DNA of 64,000 bases. It comes from Thermoactinospora rubra (lineage in GTDB: Bacteria; Actinomycetota; Actinomycetes; Streptosporangiales; Streptosporangiaceae). Below are positions 56,968 to 64,000 of the stretch, piece by piece. The notes under the pieces were generated by a model. The model saw only the letters and a program-made list of their open reading frames with translations, did no database searches and was not told the origin of the DNA. The DNA lies in assembly GCF_002093975.1 (NCBI RefSeq), contig NZ_KZ084329.1:125596-189595 (forward strand). The letters are read 5' to 3'. A program made the translations under genes and the position numbers. How positions within the stretch are numbered: position 1 is the first letter of the stretch; each line of letters starts with the position of its first letter.

Positions 56968-57651
56968 GTGTCCGTGATGGTTGTCTCCTTCCAGAGCGTG
57001 GCCGAGGAGGCCGTCTCCCGGGCCAGGTACGACTGCGGCAACGTCCGGGACCTGGCCGCCCTGTTCACCCCCGACAAGCTCGCTGTGCTGCGCGAACAGG
57101 TCGGCGTGTGCTGCTTCCTGGCCTTCCACGCCCGCGGCGACCGGGAGATCGCCGGCTACGTCCGCTCCGGGACCATCGCCGACGACAGCGGGCCCGACAT
57201 CCTGGTGCTGTTCGCCCTCGACGAGCCCGCCCCGATCGCCGTGCCGCTCGGCGGCGGCTCCTTCGAGCGGTGGGGCGAGGCCCAGCGGAGCGTGCACCCG
57301 GCCTACCGGCTGGTGCGGATGCTGTTCGACGGTGCCGCGCCGCCGCTGCCGGGGCTGGTGGTCTTCGGCGACATCGCCGCCGACACCGACGCGGTGTACC
57401 TGCCGCTGGGCCACCTGGCCGACGAACAGGAGGTGCGCACCCACCTGCGGCAGGTGTTCGCCGACATCGCCCACGCCCACGCGGCGGCCAGGTCCGGCAG
57501 GTTCCTCGACGACCTGGGAGTGGCGTGGACACGGCGCGGCCTGGCCTACGAGCGGACCGACCGCAGGCCCATGCGCGAGTGGCTGATCGAGGGCTTCCGC
57601 GTCGTGCGGGAGAACTACGGCGACATCGTCACCACCCTCGGGCTGCTGTGA
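56968..57651 (+). CDS. uncharacterised protein downstream of metH
   Basis: A 227-residue soluble protein I do not recognise. It contains 'SRARYDCGNVRDLAALFTPD', 'EQVGVCCFLAFHARGDREIA', 'LVRMLFDGAAPPLPGLVVFG', and 'QVFADIAHAHAAARSGRF', mixed alpha/beta in appearance, no signal peptide or membrane helix. Start is GTG 56968 or ATG 56977. Ten bases after its stop the next, frameshifted gene begins, so the two look like one unit separate from metH. Confidence 0.7.
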   Translation: MSVMVVSFQSVAEEAVSRARYDCGNVRDLAALFTPDKLAVLREQVGVCCFLAFHARGDREIAGYVRSGTIADDSGPDILVLFALDEPAPIAVPLGGGSFERWGEAQRSVHPAYRLVRMLFDGAAPPLPGLVVFGDIAADTDAVYLPLGHLADEQEVRTHLRQVFADIAHAHAAARSGRFLDDLGVAWTRRGLAYERTDRRPMREWLIEGFRVVRENYGDIVTTLGLL

Positions 57652-57661
57652 TGACGCTGTG

Positions 57662-58443
57662 ATGTTCGTGACGACGATCCAGGTCGCGGGCGGTGACGTG
57701 CTCGTGGAGCTGACGGCGTCCCTGGTGCGCGAGGCGGCCCTGGCGAGCGCGGCCGACTCCACCGGCTGCGGCCTGTTCGCGGGGCGGATCCGTCTGCACG
57801 GCACGCTCGTGCGTGACGCCGAAGCCCTGGAGCGCGCCCTCGGGCTGCGCTTCGGGCCCGTGGAGCTGCCCTACCTGCTCCTGGTACGGCGGGGCAGCGA
57901 TCGCCTCAACGGCTACCTCACCCCTGCCCACCCGCCACGCGATCGCGCTGCTGCTGCGCCGCGACCCCGGAGGCGCTGGTGCGGCTGTTCTTCGGCGCCG
58001 GGCTGCACCCGGCCGTCAAGGCGGTGTGCGGCCAGCTGGCCGAGATCGACGCCGACTACCACGCCGTCGCCGCGGTGCTCCGGCTGGGCGGCGCGCCCGT
58101 GATGACCTCCGTCCTGCGCGGCCAGCGGGACAGGCGGGAAACCTTCCGTCGCGCCGGGGACGTCTGCGGCGACCGGTTCGCGCGCGAACGCATGCTCGGC
58201 CCCCGCCACCTCCTCGACCACCGGGGCGAGCTGCCGCCCCCGTGGCGCGGTCCCGGCCGGCGGACCGCCTCGCTGTGGCCGCGCATGGGCCTCCCGTACG
58301 GCCTGCCGCCGCACCACGCCCTGGTCGTCTCGCCCACCGACCCCGGCCTGTGGCGTGACCTCGCGCGACACCTCCGCGACACGGGCGCCGCCCGGTCAGC
58401 CGCTCTGGCCGATCACATGGCTATGCTGACCGCCTCCGGCTGA
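57662..58443 (+). pseudogene. unrecognised gene with two +1 frameshifts
   Basis: Three reading frames must be joined to give one plausible ~260-residue protein. Frame A from ATG 57662 ('MFVTTIQVAGGDVLVELTAS' to 'RLNGYLT', near 57925); frame B 'LPTRHAIALLLRRDP' (to about 57971); frame C 'PEALVRLFFGAGLHPAVKAV' onward to the stop at 58443. Each jump corresponds to one extra base, in ctcaCCCCtg and gaCCCCGGagg. The pieces are continuous in codon usage, so this is either a recent pseudogene or two sequencing errors in C-runs. No family recognised; paired with the preceding unknown gene. Confidence 0.65.
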
Positions 58444-58518
58444 AACGCCGCCGGGCAGGAATCTCCTCGCGCTCCGAGCCGTTGAATCCTGCCCACGACC
58501 GACACGAAACGGGGAGTC

Positions 58519-59157
58519 ATGGAAGCGGTCTTCTTCGACATGGACGGCCTTCTCGTCGACACCGAGAAGGTGTGGCTGGAGCTGGAGACCGAGGTGATGG
58601 CGCAGCTGGGCGGCCAGTGGACGCCCGAGCACCAGGCGCACCTCGTCGGCGGCTCGATGGAGCGGACCGTCTCCTACATGCTGGCCGTCTCCGGCTCCGA
58701 CGTGCCGCCGCAGACCCTGCGCCGCTGGATGGTCGACGGCATGGTGGCCAAGCTCGCCGGCGGGGTGACCCCCATGCCCGGGGCGCTGGAGCTGCTGGAG
58801 GACCTGCGCGGCGAGGGCGTGCCCGTGGGCCTGGTGACCTCGTCGCTGAAGGAGATCGCCGAGGCCGTGCTGACCTTCGTCGGGCGGGACCGGTTCGACG
58901 CCGTGGTCACCGCCGACGACGTGGCCAGGACCAAGCCGGACCCCGAGCCCTACCTGACCGCCACCCGCCTGCTGGGCGTCGAGCCGGTGCGGTGCGTGGT
59001 GCTGGAGGACTCGCCCAACGGCGTGGCCGCCGCGACCGCGGCCGGCTGCGCGGTCGTGGCGGTGCCCAGCCTGCTGCCGATCGAGCCCGCCCCCGGGCGG
59101 CTCGTGGTCTCCTCGCTGACCGAGGTCACCCCGGACGACCTGCGCGCCCTCCTGTGA
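58519..59157 (+). CDS. HAD-superfamily phosphatase/phosphoglucomutase-like
   Basis: A 212-residue HAD-IA hydrolase: 'VFFDMDGLLVDTEKVWLELE' (DxDG nucleophile), a helical cap, 'GLVTSSLKEIAEAVL', 'TKPDPEPYLTATRLLG' (catalytic lysine) and 'VVLEDSPNGVAAATAAGC'. This is the pattern of beta-phosphoglucomutase-like sugar phosphatases. ATG preceded by GGGGAG. Substrate unknown. Confidence 0.9.
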   Translation: MEAVFFDMDGLLVDTEKVWLELETEVMAQLGGQWTPEHQAHLVGGSMERTVSYMLAVSGSDVPPQTLRRWMVDGMVAKLAGGVTPMPGALELLEDLRGEGVPVGLVTSSLKEIAEAVLTFVGRDRFDAVVTADDVARTKPDPEPYLTATRLLGVEPVRCVVLEDSPNGVAAATAAGCAVVAVPSLLPIEPAPGRLVVSSLTEVTPDDLRALL

Positions 59158-59275
59158 GGGGAGTCCCCGGCCGCGGCGCCGCCGTCCCCTAGGGGATGAT
59201 CCCTCCTGGCGGAGGAGCGCCGCCGGCGTACCCGCGTGCCAGGATGGAGAGGTACCGACACGAGGGGCGGCCGAG

Positions 59276-59722
59276 ATGCTCAATCAGATCCCGTGGTTGC
59301 TGGTGTGCGGCGGGCTGACCGCCGCGGGGCTGGTGCTCACGATCCTGACCTTCCGCCGCAGGGGAGCGGCGCCCGCCATGCGGCTGGCGGCCTGGTCCCT
59401 GCTCCCCATGGCGGCCTACCTCACCGGCGCGATCGGCGCCCTGTGGACGATCGGCGCCACGGCGGTCGGGTTCGTGACCAACCTGGTGCTCAACCCCCTG
59501 GTCTGGGCCGGGGTGGCGCTCGCGGGCGTGTCGCTGGTCCTGTTCGTGGCCTCCGGCGTTCTACGCTCCAAGAAGATCGCCCAAGCCGGCGGGCGGCCGG
59601 CCAAGCCGAAGGCGGCTCAGGCCGCGCCTGACAGGCCTGCCGTACCGCAGAAAACGCAGAAGACCACGGAGGACGATTTTTCCGACATCGAGGAGATTCT
59701 GCGCCGTCGTGGCATCGGCTAG
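59276..59722 (+). CDS. small membrane protein with cytoplasmic tail
   Basis: A 148-residue protein with three hydrophobic helices ('IPWLLVCGGLTAAGLVLTIL', 'MAAYLTGAIGALWTIGATAV', 'LVWAGVALAGVSLVLFVASG') then a Lys/Pro/Ala-rich tail ending in an acidic motif 'EDDFSDIEEILRRRGIG'. The C-terminal motif looks like a short interaction helix. Unknown function, pattern common in actinomycetes. ATG at 59276. Confidence 0.75.
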   Translation: MLNQIPWLLVCGGLTAAGLVLTILTFRRRGAAPAMRLAAWSLLPMAAYLTGAIGALWTIGATAVGFVTNLVLNPLVWAGVALAGVSLVLFVASGVLRSKKIAQAGGRPAKPKAAQAAPDRPAVPQKTQKTTEDDFSDIEEILRRRGIG

Positions 59723-59761
59723 TGCTATGTCACAGTTCTGAGACGCAACCTAGACGGCGTG

Positions 59762-59789
59762 TTGACATTCCATCCAAGATCGATACGAA
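59762..59789 (+). promoter_or_regulatory. sigma-70-type promoter for the peptide transporter operon
   Basis: TTGACA at 59762-59767 and TACGAA(T) at 59784-59789 with a 16-bp spacer, in the AT-richer 274-bp gap before the transporter. The start codon is about 200 bases downstream, leaving a long leader in which I see no known riboswitch. Confidence 0.55.
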
Positions 59790-59996
59790 TGCGTTTCGCG
59801 TCAATCACAGTTGAGCCACATCGGCGTCTGGGGGACTGGTCATACCAGCTCAGCGCATAGATTCTGCCTCCGGGGGTCGCGACAACGCGATCCGTGCAAG
59901 CATCACGTGAGTCCCGAACGGACAACGTCGTCTGGAAGCCCGGGGAGCCCAACATGCGCGAGCGCAGTCGATGCGGGGCGAGCCAGAGGAGGCACT

Positions 59997-60998
59997 ATGG
60001 CTACGCCGCTTGACGCGCAAGGCACCACAGCGGAGGCGCAGCCGGAAGCGATCGTCTCAGGGGTCGACAAGAAGGCCATCCAGGGCCGTTCCCTCGGACA
60101 GATCGCCTGGATGCGCCTCAAGCGCGACAAGGTCGCCATGACCGGCGGCGCGGTGATCGTCTTCCTGATCCTGATGGCCATCTTCGGCCCGATGGTGATC
60201 CGCGCGATGGGCTTCGACCCGCTGGAGTTCCACCAGGACCTCATCGACCCCTCGACGCTGGCCCCCAAAGGCACCTTCGGCGGCATGAGCATCGAGCACC
60301 CCTTCGGCATCGAGCCGGTCAACGGGCGCGACATCTTCAGCCGCATCGTCGAGGGCGCCTGGATCTCCCTGCTGATCGCCTTCCTGTCGACCCTGCTGTC
60401 GGTGGTGATCGGCACCATCCTGGGCATGACGGCCGGCTACGTCGGCGGCTGGGTCGACACGCTGATCAGCCGCACGATGGACATCTTCCTGGCCTTCCCG
60501 CTGCTGGTCTTCGCGATCGCGCTGGTGGGCGTGGTGAGCCAGTTCGAAGCCGACCTGGACATCAAGGGCAACACGCTGCGCATCGCCCTGCTGATCTTCA
60601 TCATCGGCTTCTTCAACTGGCCCTACATCGGCCGCATCATCCGCGGCCAGACGCTGTCGCTGCGCGAGCGCGAGTTCGTCGACGCCTCCCGCAGCCTGGG
60701 CGCCACGCCGTGGTACATCGTCTTCCGCGAGCTGCTGCCCAACCTGATCGCGCCGATCCTGGTCTACTCGACGCTGCTGATCCCCAGCAACATCCTGTTC
60801 GAGGCGGCGCTGTCCTTCCTCGGCGTGGGCGTCAGCCCGCCCACCCCCACCTGGGGTGGCATGCTGTCGGAGGCGGTGAAGTTCTACACCATGCCGCACT
60901 TCGCGCTCTACCCCGGTCTGGCGATCTTCATCACGGTGCTGGCCTTCAACCTGTTCGGCGACGGCCTGCGCGACGCCTTCGACCCCAAGGCCCGATGA
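59997..60998 (+). CDS. ABC transporter permease, DppC/OppC-like
   Basis: A 333-residue inner-membrane permease. After a cytoplasmic N-terminus with 'SLGQIAWMRLKRDKVAMTGG' (OppC-N motif) come six helices and the ATPase-contact loop 'REREFVDASRSLGATPWYIVFRELLPN' (EAA motif). Transports peptides with the partners encoded next. ATG at 59997 after GAGGAGG; a longer frame back to 59811 has no RBS. First gene of the operon, an unusual place for the C-subunit. Confidence 0.92.
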   Translation: MATPLDAQGTTAEAQPEAIVSGVDKKAIQGRSLGQIAWMRLKRDKVAMTGGAVIVFLILMAIFGPMVIRAMGFDPLEFHQDLIDPSTLAPKGTFGGMSIEHPFGIEPVNGRDIFSRIVEGAWISLLIAFLSTLLSVVIGTILGMTAGYVGGWVDTLISRTMDIFLAFPLLVFAIALVGVVSQFEADLDIKGNTLRIALLIFIIGFFNWPYIGRIIRGQTLSLREREFVDASRSLGATPWYIVFRELLPNLIAPILVYSTLLIPSNILFEAALSFLGVGVSPPTPTWGGMLSEAVKFYTMPHFALYPGLAIFITVLAFNLFGDGLRDAFDPKAR

Positions 60999-61062
60999 CT
61001 GCGTGACCCGCTCCGGGGCGACACATCCCGGCTCCCACCACAACAAGGAGTGGACAAGTTAG

Positions 61063-62847
61063 ATGAAGAAATCCACCATCGCCACGGCGGCGGTCAGCGC
61101 CGCGCTGGCACTGGGTCTGGCGGCCTGCGGTGGCCCGACCCAGACCCAGACGGGCGGCACCGGTCAGCAGACCGGCGGCCAGGCCGCGGCCCAGGACGCC
61201 TTCAACGCCGCCAACAGCGGCAAGGTCTTCAACCCCTCCACCAAGAAGGGCGGCACCCTCAAGTTCGCCAACTCCGGTGACTGGGACTCCCTCGACCCGG
61301 CCAACACCTACTACGGCTACGCCTGGAACTTCGGCCGGCTGTACTACCGGACGCTGACCGTCTACAAGACGGCCCCCGGCGCCGAGGGCAACGAGGTGGT
61401 CCCCGACCTCGCCGAGAGCCTCGGCAAGCCGAGCGACGGCGGCAAGACCTACACCTACACGCTCAAGCAGGGCCTGAAGTTCGAGGACGGCACGCCGATC
61501 ACCTCCAAGGACGTGGCCTACGGCGTGATGCGCTCCTTCGACAAGGAGACCTTCCCCAACGGCCCGACCTACCTCAATGACCTGCTGGACTGGCCGAAGG
61601 ACTACAAGGGCCCCTACAAGACGCCCGACATGGACGTCAGCTCGGCCATCGAGACGCCGGACGACCGCACGATCGTCTTCCACTTCAAGCAGCCGTTCGC
61701 CAGCGTTGACTACCTGATGCAGATGTCGCCGACGGCGCCCGTGCCCAAGGCCAAGGACACCGGCACCAAGTACCGCGAGCACGTCATCTCCTCGGGCCCG
61801 TACATGTTCGAGGGCGAGGCCCCGGCGGGCAAGAACTTCGCGCTGGTGCGCAACCCGCACTGGGACCCGGCCACCGACCCCAACCGGCCGGCGCTGCCCG
61901 ACCGCATCGAGGTCTCCGTCAACGTCGAGGCCAACGACCTGGACAACCGTCTCATCAACGGCGACATCCACATCGACATCGCCGGCAGCGGCATGCAGCC
62001 GGCCTCGCTCAGCAAGGTGCTGACCGACCCGGCGCTGAAGGCCCGCACGGACAACCCGACGCTGTCGCGCCTGTGGTACGTGTCGATCCCGACCACGGTC
62101 AAGCCGCTGGACAACATCGAGTGCCGCAAGGCGGTCATGTACGCGGCCGACCTGACCGGCTACCAGACCGCCTACGGCGGCCCGGTCAACGGCGGCGACA
62201 TCGCCACCAACCTGCTGCCGCCCACGATCCCCGGCCACAAGAAGATCGAGCTGTACCAGACGCCGGGCTACAAGGGCGATGTGGAGAAGGCCAAGCAGCA
62301 CCTGCAGGCCTGCGGCCAGCCCAACGGTTTCGAGACCAACATCGCCTACCGCGCCGAGCGGCCCAAGGAGAAGGCGACCGCCGAGTCGCTGCAGCAGTCG
62401 CTGGCCCGCGTCGGCATCAAGCTGACGCTCAAGCCGTACCCGCAGGGCGAGTACTTCGCCCAGTACGCCGGCAACCCCAAGTTCGTCAGGGAGAACAACA
62501 TCGGCCTGGCGGTCAACGGCTGGGGCTCTGACTGGAACGACGGCTACGGCTTCCTGCAGCAGATCGTCGACAGCCGCGTCATCCGCGAGACCGGCGGCTC
62601 CTCCAACATCTCCGTCCGCATCCCGGATGTGGACAAGCTGCTGGACCAGGCCGCCAGCGAGACCGACGCGGCCAAGCGTGAGGCGATCTGGTCGCAGATC
62701 GACCAGCGCGTGATGGAGGAGGCCGTCGTCCTGCCGGGCGTGTGGGCCAAGTCCCTGCTCATGCGCGGCAAGGGCCTGACCAACGTCTTCATCAGCGACT
62801 CGCAGCAGATGTACGACTACGTCGCCCTCGGCGTGGCCCAGCCGTAA
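61063..62847 (+). CDS. peptide ABC transporter substrate-binding lipoprotein
   Basis: A 594-residue family-5 solute-binding protein. Lipoprotein signal 'AAVSAALALGLAACGG' with cysteine after LAA; a Gly/Thr/Gln linker; then 'GGTLKFANSGDWDSLDPANT' and 'YTYTLKQGLKFEDGTPITSKD', the DppA/OppA signature region. It captures peptides or similar ligands outside the membrane and hands them to the two permeases. Confidence 0.93.
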   Translation: MKKSTIATAAVSAALALGLAACGGPTQTQTGGTGQQTGGQAAAQDAFNAANSGKVFNPSTKKGGTLKFANSGDWDSLDPANTYYGYAWNFGRLYYRTLTVYKTAPGAEGNEVVPDLAESLGKPSDGGKTYTYTLKQGLKFEDGTPITSKDVAYGVMRSFDKETFPNGPTYLNDLLDWPKDYKGPYKTPDMDVSSAIETPDDRTIVFHFKQPFASVDYLMQMSPTAPVPKAKDTGTKYREHVISSGPYMFEGEAPAGKNFALVRNPHWDPATDPNRPALPDRIEVSVNVEANDLDNRLINGDIHIDIAGSGMQPASLSKVLTDPALKARTDNPTLSRLWYVSIPTTVKPLDNIECRKAVMYAADLTGYQTAYGGPVNGGDIATNLLPPTIPGHKKIELYQTPGYKGDVEKAKQHLQACGQPNGFETNIAYRAERPKEKATAESLQQSLARVGIKLTLKPYPQGEYFAQYAGNPKFVRENNIGLAVNGWGSDWNDGYGFLQQIVDSRVIRETGGSSNISVRIPDVDKLLDQAASETDAAKREAIWSQIDQRVMEEAVVLPGVWAKSLLMRGKGLTNVFISDSQQMYDYVALGVAQP

Positions 62848-62884
62848 GTCTCCCGGTAATCACGATAGGCAGGTGAAGGCGAGC

Positions 62885-62909
62885 GGGGCCGGCCCGACCG
62901 GCCGGCCCC
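62885..62909 (+). other. intercistronic hairpin after the binding-protein gene
   Basis: Perfect 10-bp stem GGGGCCGGCC/GGCCGGCCCC with a 5-nt loop between the binding-protein gene and the next permease. Such hairpins commonly stabilise the upstream mRNA so that binding protein is made in excess. Confidence 0.65.
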
Positions 62910-62922
62910 GGAGCCGAGAACT

Positions 62923-63932
<1,010 letters not shown>

Positions 63933-63936
<4 letters not shown>

Positions 63937-64000
63937 GTTTCCTTGAGGTCAAGGATCTGCGGATCCACTTCCCGACCGACGACGGCCTGGTCAAGTCCGT
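63933..64000 (+). CDS. ABC transporter ATP-binding protein, N-terminus only
   Basis: Twenty-two complete codons before the window ends: 'MSFLEVKDLRIHFPTDDGLV' is the usual opening of DppD/OppD ATPases (beta strand before the Walker A). ATG overlaps the permease stop, continuing the transporter operon beyond the window. Confidence 0.85.

Noticed and set aside
54210..57662. 1150-codon plus-strand open frame overlapping metH in another frame
   Set aside because: Arg/Pro/Ala-rich translation typical of a shifted frame of a GC-rich gene.
59723..59996. tRNA gene or integration site in the AT-richer gap before the peptide transporter
   Set aside because: No T-loop GTTCRANYC-type sequence or cloverleaf arms, and no direct repeats marking an attachment site.

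Overview
This is a very GC-rich chromosomal stretch (well over 70% G+C by eye, about 55 densely packed genes, many GTG starts, many ATGA/GTGA start-stop overlaps) from an actinomycete. A mycothiol ligase gene (mshC), a WhiB regulator, a fabG-fabI pair, a 6C-type small RNA and a rifampicin monooxygenase with its rifamycin-associated element all point to a filamentous actinobacterium. A Streptosporangiales-like host is my best guess, but that is inference. I see no tRNA, rRNA, CRISPR array, insertion sequence or prophage.

Layout. 1-9.1 kb: a MocR-type regulator divergent from a YczE-like membrane protein, a TRIC-family channel, a long-chain acyl-CoA ligase, a thioredoxin-reductase-like flavoprotein divergent from a cupin/XRE regulator, two secreted proteins that share a C-terminal domain, and the RNA ligase rtcB. 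9.1-21.2 kb: a GT-C-type membrane glycosyltransferase, moaA, a decayed VOC-family gene, rifampicin monooxygenase (rox) with its operator, mobA fused to a DUF6457 domain, a minus-strand 6C-like sRNA, DUF3099, dodecin, a lipoprotein Ntn amidohydrolase, the tldE/tldD protease pair, and fabG-fabI. 21.2-27.6 kb: a cell-envelope Pro-rich protein, an aldo/keto reductase and the conserved block histidine phosphatase - DUF3090 - SCO1664-like kinase fold - NRDE protein - mshC, then a CBS protein.

27.6-37.9 kb is the most distinctive block: eleven tightly coupled genes in two divergent operons. They encode heptose-phosphate synthesis (phosphoheptose isomerase GmhA, PfkB-type heptose kinase, GmhB phosphatase), five glycosyltransferases (two GT9, a GT4, a GT2 and a GT1/4-like), two SDR enzymes and a NodU/TobZ-type carbamoyltransferase. 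A perfect 14-bp palindrome lies between the operons. I infer assembly of a carbamoylated, heptose-containing surface glycan or metabolite; the heptose-1-phosphate nucleotidyltransferase is not in the window.

38-48.4 kb is an assimilatory nitrate/nitrite operon: a putative GlnR box, narK, nasA, an FAD/BFD electron-transfer subunit, nirB, nirD, a uroporphyrinogen-III synthase fused to a DNA-binding domain, and a sirohydrochlorin chelatase. The last two supply siroheme for NirB, while moaA and mobA elsewhere in the window supply the molybdenum cofactor for NasA. 48.3-59.7 kb holds small membrane proteins, an alpha/beta hydrolase, DUF3224, DUF1697, a TetR-type protein that lacks its DNA-binding motif, PAC2, a universal stress protein, cobalamin-dependent methionine synthase metH, an unrecognised gene pair (the second frameshifted), a HAD phosphatase and a small membrane protein. 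59.8-64 kb is a dipeptide/oligopeptide ABC transporter in the order permease C - binding protein A - permease B - ATPase, the last cut by the window edge.

Most noteworthy: the three-hairpin 6C-like RNA, the rox/RAE resistance module, the heptose-carbamoyl cluster, and several broken or edited genes (VOC remnant, HTH-less TetR, double-frameshift gene).
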